Assembly (NCBI GenBank): GCA_951230915.1
Contig: OX579637.1
Coordinates: 15,066,001-15,130,000 of the forward strand
Length of the DNA stretch: 64,000 nucleotides
DNA from: Antitrichia curtipendula
Lineage: Eukaryota; Streptophyta; Bryopsida; Hypnales; Leucodontaceae
Reading direction: 5' to 3'
A program made the translations under genes and the position numbers. Under the pieces are notes generated by a model. It made no database searches. It worked only from the letters and a program-made list of their open reading frames with translations, and was not told the origin of the DNA. This document shows positions 1 to 12,857 of this stretch, one piece after another. How positions within the stretch are numbered: the stretch's first letter is position 1; each line of letters opens with the position of its first letter.

Positions 1-181
1 TCCAACCTGTACATTAATGGTGTCAAACATCAAATGTCATAGAATTTCATTTTGAAAGAGACTTCATACAAATCGTACAAGTTGCAAATAGTTACCCTCA
101 AGTACCAAAATGCTCACAAATACTAATTTGATATGTAATTGCAATCCAATCGCACGTCCATTCAAAAGAATATAGAATAAG
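1..181 (+). repeat. Representative 181-bp satellite monomer
   Basis: One full monomer, given as the reference for the array. Hand count of a typical copy is 59 G+C of 181 (about 33%), with C exceeding G on this strand (about 36 to 23). Conserved landmarks in order are: CTGTACATTAATGG near 7; a short dyad TTTCA-TTT-TGAAA near 45-57; CAAATCGTACAAG near 69; GTTACCCTCAAGTAC near 91; CTAATTTGATATG near 123; the palindrome ATTGCAAT near 138; ATCGCACGTCC near 149; and an A-rich end with CAAAAGAATATAG. Three CpG sites are usual (TCGTAC, TCGCAC, ACGTCC). Length changes elsewhere come from single-base indels: ATAAGGTCC gives 182, while GTAATGCAAT or TTTGAAGAGAC gives 180. I found no CENP-B box in it. 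The length is close to a nucleosome plus linker, which is usual for centromeric satellites. Confidence 0.95.
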
Positions 182-2212
182 TCCAACCTGTACATTAATG
201 GTGTCAAACATCAAATGTCATAGAATTTCATTTTGAAAGAGACTTCACACAAATCGTACAAGTTGCAAATAGTTACCCTCAAGTACTTAAATGCGCAGAA
301 ATACTAATTTGATATGTAATTGCAATTCAATCGCACGTCCATTCAAAAGAATAGAAGAATAAGTCCAACCTGTACATTAATGGTGTCAAATATCAAATGT
401 CATAGAATTTCATTTTGAAAGAGACTTCACACAAATCGTACAAGTTGCAAATAGTTACCCTCAAGTACTTAAATGCGCACAAATATTAATTTGATATGTA
501 ATTGCAATCCAATCGCACGTCCATTCAAAAGAATATAGAATAAGTCCAACCTGTACATTAATGGTCTCAAACATCAAATGTCATAGAATCTCATTTTGAA
601 AGAGACTTCACACAAATCGTACAAGTTGCAAATAGTTACCCTCAAGTACTTAAATGCGCAGAAATACTAATTTGATATGTAATTGCAATCCAATCGCACG
701 TCCATTCAAAAGAATATAGAATAAGTCCAACCTGTACATTAATGGTGTCAAACATCAAATGTCATAGAATTTCATTTTGAAAGAGACTTCATACAAATCG
801 TACAAGTTGCAAATAGTTACCCTCAAGTACCAAAATGCTCACAAATACTAATCTGATATGTAATTGCAATCCAATCGCACGTTAGTTGAAAAGAATATAG
901 AATAAGTCCAACCTGTACATTAATGGTGTCAAACATCAAATGTCATAGAATTTCATTTTGAAACAGACTTCACACAAATCGTACAAGTTGCAAATAGTTA
1001 CCCTCAAGTACTTAAATGCGCACAAATATTAATTTGATATGTAATTGCAATTCAATCGCACGTCCATTCAAAAGAATAGAAGAATAAGTCCAACCTGTAC
1101 ATTAATGGTGTCAAATATCAAATGTCATAGAATTTCATTTTGAAAGAGACTTCACACAAATCGTACAAGTTGCAAATAGTTACCCTCAAGTACTTAAATG
1201 CGCACAAATATTAATTTGATATGTAATTGCAATCCAATCGCACGTCCATTCAAAAGAATATAGAATAAGTCCAACCTGTACATTAATGGTCTCAAACATC
1301 AAATGTCATAGAATTTCATTTTGAAAGAGACTTCACACAAATCGTACAAGTTGCAAATAGTTACCCTCAAGTACTTAAATGCGCAGAAATACTAATTTGA
1401 TATGTAATTGCAATCCAATCGCACGTCCATTCAAAAGAATATAGAATAAGTCCAACCTGTACATTAATGGTGTCAAACATCAAATGTCATAGAATTTCAT
1501 TTTGAAAGAGACTTCATACAAATCGTACAAGTTGCAAATAGTTACCCTCAAGTACCAAAATGCTCACAAATACTAATTTGATATGTAATTGCAATCCAAT
1601 CGCACGTCCATTCAAAAGAATATAGAATAAGTCCAACCTGTACATTAATGGTCTCAAACATCAAATGTCATAGAATTTCATTTTGAAAGAGACTTCATAC
1701 AAATCGTACAAGTTGCAAATAGTTACCGTCAAGTACTTAAATGCGCAGAAATACTAATTTGATATGTAATTGCAATTCAATCGCACGTCCATTCAAAAGA
1801 ATAGAAGAATAAGTCCAACCTGTACATTAATGGTGTCAAACATCAAATGTCATAGAATTTCATTTTGAAAGAGACTTCACACAAATCGTACAAGTTGCAA
1901 ATAGTTACCCTCAAGTACCTAAATGCCCACAAATATTAATCTGATATGTAATTGCAATCCAATCGCACGTCCATTCAAAAGAATATAGAATAAGTCCAAC
2001 CTGTACATTAATGGTGTCAAACATCAAATGTCATAGAATTTCATTTTGAAAGAGACTTCACACAAATCGTACAAGTTGCAAATAGTTACCCTCAAGTACC
2101 AAAATGCTCACAAATACTAATTTGATATGTAATTGCAATCCAATCGCACGTCCATTCAAAAGAATATAGAATAAGTCCAACCTGTACATTAATGGTCTCA
2201 AACATCAAATGT
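1..2212 (+). repeat. Satellite array, left block: 4-monomer HOR of 725 bp
   Basis: About twelve head-to-tail copies of the 181-bp monomer. Taking base 1 as phase zero, monomers start at 1, 182, 364, 545, 726, 907, 1089, 1270, 1451, 1632, 1814, 1995 and 2176. Most are 181 bp. Those with an extra base (AGAAGAATAAG near 351, 1076 and 1801) are 182 bp. A higher-order unit of four monomers is shown by two independent markers 725 bp apart: GTACCAAAATGC at 102, 827 and 1552, and ATAGAAGAAT at 351, 1076 and 1801. The third unit is imperfect: the GTACCAAAATGC marker recurs after only three monomers, at 2096. The variants CCAAAATGCTC, GGTCTCAAAC and AGAAGAATAAG were seen only in this block, so it is a distinct subfamily. 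It has no open frame of note and no unique DNA. The window starts inside the array, so its left edge is unknown. Confidence 0.97.
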
Positions 2213-2412
2213 NNNNNNNNNNNNNNNNNNNNNNNNNNNNNNNNNNNNNNNNNNNNNNNNNNNNNNNNNNNNNNNNNNNNNNNNNNNNNNNNNNNNNNNN
2301 NNNNNNNNNNNNNNNNNNNNNNNNNNNNNNNNNNNNNNNNNNNNNNNNNNNNNNNNNNNNNNNNNNNNNNNNNNNNNNNNNNNNNNNNNNNNNNNNNNNN
2401 NNNNNNNNNNNN
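2213..2412. other. Assembly gap, 200 N
   Basis: Exactly 200 unresolved bases inside the satellite array. The left flank stops 37 bases into a monomer that starts at 2176. The right flank resumes at base 29 of a monomer. A gap in phase would be 172 bp, or 172 plus a multiple of 181, so 200 does not fit. The flanks share the nine bases ATCAAATGT, so they would also be in phase if they simply overlapped. A round length with no phase is typical of a placeholder inserted during scaffolding. The true missing length is unknown and may be very large or zero. Apparent open frames across it are made only of unknown residues. Confidence 0.98.
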
Positions 2413-3498
2413 ATCAAATGTCATAGAATTTCATTTTGAAAGAGACTTCACACAAATCGTACAAGTTGCAAATAGTTACCCTCAAGTACTTAAATGCCCA
2501 CAAATACTAATTTGATATGTAATTGCAATCCATTCGCACGTCCATTCAAAAGAATATAGAATAAGTCCAATCTGTACTTTAATGGTGTCAAACATCAAAT
2601 GTCAGAGAATTTCAGTTTGAAACAGACTTCACACAAATCGTACAAGTTGCAAATAGTTACCCTCAAGTACTTAAATGCCCACAAATACTAATTTGATATG
2701 TAATTGCAATCCAATCGCACGTCCATTCAAAAGAATATAGAATAAGTCCAACCTGTACATTAATGGTGTCAAACATCAAATGTCATAGAACTTCATTTTG
2801 AAAGAGACTTCACACAAATCGTACAAGTTGCAAATAGTTACCCTCAAGTACTTAAATGCCCACAAATACTAATTTGATATGTAATTGCAACCCAATCGCA
2901 CGTCAATTCAAAAGAATATAGAATAAGTCCAATCTGTACATTAATGGTGTCACACATCAAATGTCATAGAATTTCATTTTGAAAGAGACTTCACACAAAT
3001 CGTACAAGTTGCAAATAGTTACCCTCAAGTACTTAAATGCCCACAAATACTAATTTGATATGTAATTGCAATCCATTCGCACGTCCATTCAAAAGAATAT
3101 AGAATAAGTCCAATCTGTACTTTAATGGTGTCAAACATCAAATGTCAGAGAATTTCAGTTTGAAACAGACTTCACACAAATCGTACAAGTTGCAAATAGT
3201 TACCCTCAAGTACTTAAATGCCCACAAATACTAATTTGATATGTAATTGCAATCCAATCGCACGTCCATTCAAAAGAATATAGAATAAGTCCAACCTGTA
3301 CATTAATGGTGTCAAACATCAAATGTCATAGAACTTCATTTTGAAAGAGACTTCACACAAATCGTACAAGTTGCAAATAGTTACCCTCAAGTACTTAAAT
3401 GCCCACAAATACTAATTTGATATGTAATTGCAATCCAATCGCACGTCAATTCAAAAGAATATAGAATAAGTCCAATCTGTACATTAATGGTGTCAAAC
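2413..3498 (+). repeat. Trimer HOR, 543-bp unit, two copies
   Basis: Two successive three-monomer units right of the gap. The marker CATTCGCACG lies at 2531 and 3074, 543 bp apart (3 x 181). It is followed in both copies by a monomer with GTCAGAGAATTTCAG and one with AGAACTTCATT. Differences seen between the copies are ACCCAATCG near 2890 against ATCCAATCG near 3433, and CACACATC near 2951 against CAAACATC. Identity breaks off near 3526, where GAAAGAG becomes GAAGGAG. The first copy starts within the gap-adjacent monomer, so its left edge is uncertain. Confidence 0.85.
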
Positions 3499-6400
3499 AT
3501 CAAATGTCATAGAATTTCATTTTGAAGGAGACTTCACACAAATCGTACAAGTTGCAAATAGTTACCCTCAAGTACTTAAATGCGCACAAATATTAATTTG
3601 ATATGTAATTGCAATCCAATCGCACGTCAATTCCAAAAAATAGAGAATATGGTCCAATCTGTACTTTAATGGTGTCAAACATCAAATGTCATAGAATTTC
3701 ATTTTGAAAGAGACTTCATACAAATCGTACAAGTTGCAAATAGTTACCCTCAAGTACTTAAATGCGCACAAATATTAATTTGATATGTAATTGCAATCCA
3801 ATCGCACGTCCATTCAAAAGAATATAGAATAAGGTCCAACCTGTACTTTAATGGTATAAAACATCAAATGTCATAGAATTTCATTTTGAAAGAGACTTCA
3901 TACAAATCGTACAAGTTGCAAATACTTACCCTCAAGTACCTAAATGCCCACAAATATTAATTTTATATGTAATTGCAAGCCAATCGCACGACCATTCAAA
4001 AAAATATAGAATAAGTCCAACCTGTACATTAATGGTGTCAAACATCAAATGTCATAGAACTTCATTTTGAAAGAGACTTCACACAAATCGTACAAGTTGC
4101 AAATAATTACCCTCAAGTACTTAAATGCCCACAAATACTAATTTGATATGTAATTGCAATCCAATCGCACGTCCATTCAAAAGAATATAGAATAAGTCCA
4201 ATCTGTACTTTAATGGTGTCAAACATCAAATATCAGAGAATTTCAGTTTGAAAGAGACTTCACACAAATCGTACAAGTTGCAAATAGTTACCCTCAAGTA
4301 CTTAAATGCCCACAAATACTAATTTGATATGTAATTGCAATCCAATCGCACGTCCATTCAAAAGAATATAGAATAAGTCCAACCTGTACATTAATGGTGT
4401 CAAACATCAAATGTCATAGAACTTCATTTTGAAAGAGACTTCACACAAATCGTACAAGTTGCAAATAGTTACCCTCAAGTACTTAAATGCCCACAAATAC
4501 TAATTTGATATGTAATTGCAATCCAATCGCACGTCAATTCAAAAGAATATAGAATAAGTCCAATCTGTACATTAATGGTGTCAAACATCAAATGTCATAG
4601 AATTTCATTTTGAAGGAGACTTCACACAAATCGTACAAGTTGCAAATAGTTACCCTCAAGTACTTAAATGCGCACAAATATTAATTTGATATGTAATTGC
4701 AATCCAATCGCACGTCAATTCCAAAAAATAGAGAATATGGTCCAATCTGTACTTTAATGGTGTCAAACATCAAATGTCATAGAATTTCATTTTGAAAGAG
4801 ACTTCATACAAATCGTACAAGTTGCAAATAGTTACCTTCAAGTACCTAAATGCCCACAAATAATAATTTGATATGTAATGCAATCCAATCGCACGTCCAT
4901 TCAAAAGAATATAGAATAAGTCCAACCTGTACTTTAATGGTGTCAAACATCAAATGTCATAGAATTTCAGTTTGAAAGAGACTTCACACAAATCGTACAA
5001 GTTGCAAATAGTTACCCTCAAGTACTTAAATGCGCACAAATATTAATTTGATATGTAATTGCAATCCAATCGCACGTCCATTCAAAAGAATATAGAATAA
5101 GGTCCAACCTGTACTTTAATGGTGTAAAACATCAAATGTCATAGAATTTCATTTTGAAAGAGACTTCATACAAATCGTACAAGTTGCAAATACTTACCCT
5201 CAAGTACCTAAATGCCCACAAATATTAATTTTATATGTAATTGCAAGCCAATCGCACGACCATTCAAAAAAATATAGAATAAGTCCAACCTGTACATTAA
5301 TGGTGTCAAACATCAAATGTCATAGAATTTCATTTTGAAAGAGACTTCACACAAATCGTACAAGTTGCAAATAATTACCCTCAAGTACTTAAATGCCCAC
5401 AAATACTAATTTGATATGTAATTGCAATCCAATCGCACGTCCATTCAAAAGAATATAGAATAAGTCCAATCTGTACTTTAATGGTGTCAAACATCAAATG
5501 TCAGAGAATTTCAGTTTGAAACAGACTTCACACAAATCGTACAAGTTGCAAATAGTTACCCTCAAGTACTTAAATGCCCACAAATACTAATTTGATATGT
5601 AATTGCAATCCAATCGCACGTCCATTCAAAAGAATATAGAATAAGTCCAACCTGTACATTAATGGTGTCAAACATCAAATGTCATAGAACTTCATTTTGA
5701 AAGAGACTTCACACAAATCGTACAAGTTGCAAATAGTTACCCTCAAGTACTTAAATGCCCACAAATACTAATTTGATATGTAATTGCAATCCAATCGCAC
5801 GTCAATTCAAAAGAATATAGAATAAGTCCAATCTGTACATTAATGGTGTCAAACATCAAATGTCATAGAATTTCATTTTGAAGGAGACTTCACACAAATC
5901 GTACAAGTTGCAAATAGTTACCCTCAAGTACTTAAATGCGCACAAATATTAATTTGATATGTAATTGCAATCCAATCGCACGTCAATTCCAAAAAATAGA
6001 GAATATGGTCCAATCTGTACTTTAATGGTGTCAAACATCAAATGTCATAGAATTTCATTTTGAAAGAGACTTCATACAAATCGTACAAGTTGCAAATAGT
6101 TACCTTCAAGTACCTAAATGCCCACAAATAATAATTTGATATGTAATGCAATCCAATCGCACGTCCATTCAAAAGAATATAGAATAAGTCCAACCTGTAC
6201 TTTAATGGTGTCAAACATCAAATGTCATAGAATTTCAGTTTGAAAGAGACTTCACACAAATCGTACAAGTTGCAAATAGTTACCCTCAAGTACTTAAATG
6301 CGCACAAATATTAATTTGATATGTAATTGCAATCCAATCGCACGTCCATTCAAAAGAATATAGAATAAGGTCCAACCTGTACTTTAATGGTGTAAAACAT

Positions 6401-7600
6401 CAAATGTCATAGAATTTCATTTTGAAAGAGACTTCATACAAATCGTACAAGTTGCAAATACTTACCCTCAAGTACCTAAATGCCCACAAATATTAATTTT
6501 ATATGTAATTGCAAGCCAATCGCACGACCATTCAAAAAAATATAGAATAAGTCCAACCTGTACATTAATGGTGTCAAACATCAAATGTCATAGAACTTCA
6601 TTTTGAAAGAGACTTCACACAAATCGTACAAGTTGCAAATAATTACCCTCAAGTACTTAAATGCCCACAAATACTAATTTGATATGTAATTGCAATCCAA
6701 TCGCACGTCCATTCAAAAGAATATAGAATAAGTCCAATCTGTACTTTAATGGTGTCAAACATCAAATGTCAGAGAATTTCAGTTTGAAACAGACTTCACA
6801 CAAATCGTACAAGTTGCAAATAGTTACCCTCAAGTACTTAAATGCCCACAAATACTAATTTGATATGTAATTGCAATCCAATCGCACGTCAATTCAAAAG
6901 AATATAGAATAAGTCCAATCTGTACATTAATGGTGTCAAACATCAAATGTCATAGAATTTCATTTTGAAGGAGACTTCACACAAATCGTACAAGTTGCAA
7001 ATAGTTACCCTCAAGTACTTAAATGCGCACAAATATTAATTTGATATGTAATTGCAATCCAATCGCACGTCAATTCCAAAAAATAGAGAATATGGTCCAA
7101 TCTGTACTTTAATGGTGTCAAACATCAAATGTCATAGAATTTATTTTCAAAGAGACTTCATACAAATCGTACAAGTTGCAAATAGTTACCTTCAAGTACC
7201 TAAATGCCCACAAATATTAATTTGATATGTAATGCAATCCAATCGCACGTCCATTCAAAAGAATATAGAATAAGTCCAACCTGTACTTTAATGGTGTCAA
7301 ACATCAAATGTCATAGAATTTCAGTTTGAAAGAGACTTCACACAAATCGTACAAGTTGCAAATAGTTACCCTCAAGTACTTAAATGCCCACAAATATTAA
7401 TTTGATATGTAATTGCAATCCAATCGCACGTCCATTCAAAAGAATACAGAATAAGGTCCAACCTGTACTTTAATGGTGTAAAACATCAAATGTCATAGAA
7501 TTTCATTTTGAAAGAGACTTCATACAAATCGTACAAGTTGCAAATATTTACCCTCAAGTACCTAAATGCCCACAAATATTAATTTTATATGTAATTGCAA
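3499..7600 (+). repeat. Heptamer HOR, 1268-bp unit, about three copies
   Basis: The diagnostic monomer containing TTTTATATGTAATTGCAAGC and CACGACCATTC occurs with TTTTATATG at 3961, 5229, 6497 and 7583. The first two intervals are 1268 bp (seven monomers). The third is 1086 bp, because the monomer pairing AACCTG with AGAACTTC is missing near 6857. Each unit also carries a monomer with GTCAGAGAATTTC and one with GAGAATATGGTCC. The unit leading up to 3961 lacks one monomer compared with later units, since the spacing of the CAATTCCAAAAAATAG marker from 3628 to 4716 is 1088 bp. The block therefore alternates between six and seven monomers. Confidence 0.85.
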
Positions 7601-10600
7601 GCCAATCGCACGACCATTCAAAAAAATATAGAATAAGTCCAACCTGTACATTAATGGTGTCAAACATCAAATGTCATAGAACTTCATTTTGAAAGAGACT
7701 TCACACAAATCGTACAAGTTGCAAATAGTTACCCTCAAGTACTTAAATGCCCACAAATACTAATTTGATATGTAATTGCAATCCAATCGCACGTCAATTC
7801 AAAAGAATATAGAATAAGTCCAATCTGTACATTAATGGTGTCAAACATCAAATGTCATAGAATTTCATTTTGAAGGAAACTTCACACAAATCGTACAAGT
7901 TGCAAATAGTTACCCTCAAGTACTTAAATGCGCACAAATATTAATTTGATATGTAATTGCAATCCAATCGCACGTCAATTCCGAAAAATAGAGAATATGG
8001 TCCAATCTGTACTTTAATGGTGTCAAACATCAAATGTCATAGAATTTCATTTTGAAAGAGACTTCATACAAATCGTACAAGTTGCAAATAGTTACCTTCA
8101 AATACCTAAATGCCCACAAATATTAATTTGATATGTAATTGCAATCCAATCGCACGTCCATTCAAAAGAATATAGAATAAGGTCCAACCTGTACTTTAAT
8201 GGTGTCAAACATCAAATGTCATAGAATTTCAGTTTGAAGAGACTTCACACAAATCGTACAAGTTGCAAATAGTTACCCACAAGTATTTAAATGCGCACAA
8301 ATATTAATTTGATATGTAATTGCAATCCAATCCCACGTCAATCCCAAAAAATAGGGAATAAGGTCCGATCCGTACTTTAATGGTGTCAAACATCAAATGT
8401 CATAGAATTTCATTTTGAAAGAGACTTCACACAAATCGTACAAGTTGCAAATAGTGACCCTCAAGTACTTAAATGCCCACAAATACTAATTTGATATGTA
8501 ATTGCAATCCAATCGCACGTCAATTCAAAAGAATATAGAATAAGTCCAACCTGTACATTAATGGTGTCAAACATCAAATGTCATAGAATTTCATTTTGAA
8601 AGAGACTTCACACAAATCGTACAAGTTGCAAATAGTTACCCTCAAGTAGTTAAATGCCCACAAATACTAATTTGATATGTAATTGCAATCCATTCGCACG
8701 TCCATTCAAAAGAATAGGGAATAAGGTCCAATCTGTACATTAATGGTGTCAAACATCAAATGTCATAGAATTTCATTTTGAAGGAAACTTCACACAAATC
8801 GTACAAGTTGCAAATAGTTACCCTCAAGTACTTAAATGCCCACAAATACTAATTTGATATGTAATTGCAATCCAATCGCACGTCAATTCCAAAAAATAGA
8901 GATTATGGTCCAATCTGTACTTTAATGGTGTCAAACATCAAATGTCATAGAATTTCATTTTGAAAGAGACATCATACAAATCGTACAAGTTGCAAATAGT
9001 TACCTTCAAGTACCTAAATGCCCACAAATATTAATTTGATATGTAATTGCAATCCAATCGCACGTCCATTCAAAAGAATATAGAATAAGTCCAATCTGTA
9101 CTTTAATGGTGTCAAACATCAAATGTCAGAGAATTTCAGTTTGAAACAGACTTCACACAAATCGTACAAGTTGCAAATAGTTACCCTCAAGTACCTAAAT
9201 GCCCACAAATACTAATTTGATATGTAATTGCAATCCAATCGCACGTCAATTCAAAAGAATATAGAATAAGTCCAATGTGTACATTAATGGTGTCAAACAT
9301 CAAATGTCATAGAACTTCATTTTGAAAGAGACTTCACACAAATCGTACAAGTTGCAAATAGTTACCCTCAAGTACTTAAATGCCCACAAATACTAATTTG
9401 ATATGTAATTGCAATCCAATCGCACGTCAATTCAAAAGAATATAGAATAAGTCCAATCTGTACATTAATGGTGTCAAACATCAAATGTCATAGAATTTCA
9501 TTTTGAAGGAGACTTCACACAAATCGTACAAGTTGCAAATAGTTACCCTCAAGTACTTAAATGCGCACAAATATTAATTTGATATGTAATTGCAATCCAA
9601 TCGCACGTCAATTCCAAAAAATAGAGAATATGGTCCAATCTGTACTTTAATGGTGTCGAACATCAAATGTCATAGAATTTATTTTCAAAGAGACTTCATA
9701 CAAATCGTACAAGTTGCAAATAGTTACCTTCAAGTACCTAAATGCCCACAAATATTAATTTGATATGTAATGCAATCCAATCGCACGTCCATTCAAAAGA
9801 ATATAGAATAAGTCCAACCTGTACTTTAATGGTGTCAAACATCAAATGTCATAGAATTTCAGTTTGAAAGAGACTTCACACAAATCGTACAAGTTGCAAA
9901 TAGTTACCCTCAAGTACTTAAATGCCCACAAATATTAATTTGATATGTAATTGCAATCCAATCGCACGTCCATTCAAAAGAATACAGAATAAGTCCAATC
10001 TGTACATTAATGGTGTCAAACATCAAATGTCATAGAATTTCATTTTGAAGGAGACTTCACACAAATCGTACAAGTTGCAAATAGTTACCCTCAAATACTT
10101 AAATGCCCACAAATACTAATTTGATATGTAATTGCAATCCAATCGCACGTCAATTCAAAAGAATATAGAATAAGTCCAATCTGTACATTAATGGTGTCAA
10201 ACATCAAATGTCATAGAATTTCATTTTGAAGGAGACTTCACACAAATCGTACAAGTTGCAAATAGTTACCCTCAAGTACTTAAATGCGCACAAATATTAA
10301 TTTGATATGTAATTGCAATCCAATCGCACGTCAATTCCAAAAAATAGAGAATATGGTCCAATCTGTACTTTAATGGTGTCAAACATCAAATGTCATAGAA
10401 TTTATTTTCAAAGAGACTTCATACAAATCGTACAAGTTGCAAATAGTTACCCACAAGTATTTAAATGCCCACAAATATTAATTTGATATGTAATTGCAAT
10501 CCAATCGCACGTCAATTCCAAAAAATAGGGAATAAGGTCCGATCCGTACTTTAATGGTGTCAAACATCAAATGTCATAGAATTTCATTTTGAAAGAGACT

Positions 10601-12857
10601 TCACACAAATCGTACAAGTTGCAAATAGTGACCCTCAAGTACTTAAATGCCCACAAATACTAATTTGATATGTAATTGCAATCCAATCGCACGTCCATTC
10701 AAAAGAATATAGAATAAGTCCAACCTGTACATTAATGGTGTCAAACATCAAATGTCATAGAATTTCATTTTGAAAGAGACTTCACACAAATCGTACAAGT
10801 TGCAAATAGTTACCCTCAAGTAGTTAAATGCCCACAAATACTAATTTGATATGTAATTGCAATCCATTCGCACGTCCATTCAAAAGAATAGGGAATAAGG
10901 TCCAATCTGTACATTAATGGTGTCAAACATCAAATGTCATAGAATTTCATTTTGAAGGAGACTTCACACAAATCGTACAAGTTGCAAATAGTTACCCTCA
11001 AGTACTTAAATGCGCACAAATATTAATTTGATATGTAATTGCAATCCAATCGCACGTCAATTCCAAAAAATAGAGAATATGGTCCAATCTGTACTTTAAT
11101 GGTGTCAAACATCAAATGTCATAGAATTTATTTTCAAAGAGACTTCATACAAATCGTACAAGTTGCAAATAGTTACCTTCAAGTACCTAAATGCCCACAA
11201 ATATTAATTTGATATGTAATGCAATCCAATCGCACGTCCATTCAAAAGAATATAGAATAAGTCCAACCTGTACTTTAATGGTGTCAAACATCAAATGTCA
11301 TAGAATTTCAGTTTGAAAGAGACTTCACACAAATCGTACAAGTTGCAAATAGTTACCCTCAAGTACTTAAATGCCCACAAATATTAATTTGATATGTAAT
11401 TGCAATCCAATCGCACGTCCATTCAAAAGAATACAGAATAAGGTCCAACCTGTACTTTAATGGTGTAAAACATCAAATGTCATAGAATTTCATTTTGAAA
11501 GAGACTTCATACAAATCGTACAAGTTGCAAATACTTACCCTCAAGTACCTAAATGCCCACAAATATTAATTTTATATGTAATTGCAAGCCAATCGCACGA
11601 CCATTCAAAAAAATATAGAATAAGTCCAACCTGTACATTAATGGTGTCAAACATCAAATGTCATAGAACTTCATTTTGAAAGAGACTTCACACAAATCGT
11701 ACAAGTTGCAAATAGTTACCCTCAAGTACTTAAATGCCCACAAATACTAATTTGATATGTAATTGCAATCCAATCGCACGTCAATTCAAAAGAATATAGA
11801 ATAAGTCCAATCTGTACATTAATGGTGTCAAACATCAAATGTCATAGAATTTCATTTTGAAGGAAACTTCACACAAATCGTACAAGTTGCAAATAGTTAC
11901 CCTCAAGTACTTAAATGCGCACAAATATTAATTTGATATGTAATTGCAATCCAATCGCACGTCAATTCCAAAAAATAGAGAATATGGTCCAATCTGTACT
12001 TTAATGGTGTCAAACATCAAATGTCATAGAATTTCATTTTGAAAGAGACTTCATACAAATCGTACAAGTTGCAAATAGTTACCTTCAAGTACCTAAATGC
12101 CCACAAATATTAATTTGATATGTAATTGCAATCCAATCGCACGTCCATTCAAAAGAATATAGAATAAGGTCCAACCTGTACTTTAATGGTGTCAAACATC
12201 AAATGTCATAGAATTTCAGTTTGAAGAGACTTCACACAAATCGTACAAGTTGCAAATAGTTACCCACAAGTATTTAAATGCCCACAAATATTAATTTGAT
12301 ATGTAATTGCAATCCAATCGCACGTCAATTCCAAAAAATAGGGAATAAGGTCCGATCCGTACTTTAATGGTGTCAAACATCAAATGTCATAGAATTTCAT
12401 TTTGAAAGAGACTTCACACAAATCGTACAAGTTGCAAATAGTGACCCTCAAGTACTTAAATGCCCACAAATACTAATTTGATATGTAATTGCAATCCAAT
12501 CGCACGTCCATTCAAAAGAATATAGAATAAGTCCAACCTGTACATTAATGGTGTCAAACATCAAATGTCATAGAATTTCATTTTGAAAGAGACTTCACAC
12601 AAATCGTACAAGTTGCAAATAGTTACCCTCAAGTAGTTAAATGCCCACAAATACTAATTTGATATGTAATTGCAATCCATTCGCACGTCCATTCAAAAGA
12701 ATAGGGAATAAGGTCCAATCTGTACATTAATGGTGTCAAACATCAAATGTCATAGAATTTCATTTTGAAGGAAACTTCACACAAATCGTACAAGTTGCAA
12801 ATAGTTACCCTCAAGTACTTAAATGCCCACAAATACTAATTTGATATGTAATTGCAA
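6924..12857 (+). repeat. Shuffled HOR zone with a 1.95-kb segment repeated 3987 bp apart
   Basis: The segment 6924-8870 reappears at 10911-12857 in the same order. Markers keep an offset of 3987 bp: TTTATTTTCAAAG at 7139 and 11126, TTTTATATG at 7583 and 11570, and TCCGATCCG at 8364 and 12351. The stretch between the copies (about 8871-10910) is built of the same monomer types in other orders. It includes a second TCCGATCCG monomer at 10538 and a chimeric monomer near 10400-10460 that joins a TTTATTTTCAAAG front to a TTACCCACAAGTATTT back. I see nothing other than satellite here. Confidence 0.8.

Noticed and set aside
1..181. Internal subrepeat based on CAAAT (monomer bases 31, 69, 85 and 117)
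   Set aside because: The spacings are 38, 16 and 32 bases with no shared flanks, so there is no evidence that the monomer arose from a shorter tandem unit.
1..181. Identification as a known named satellite, such as the Arabidopsis or Brassica centromere repeats
   Set aside because: The sequence does not resemble those I remember, and without a database search a species call would be a guess.
2092..2515. Open reading frames of 70 to 110 codons spanning the gap on both strands
   Set aside because: They consist mostly of unknown residues from the N run, flanked by satellite. The monomer is not a multiple of three and has stops in every frame, so no protein is supported.
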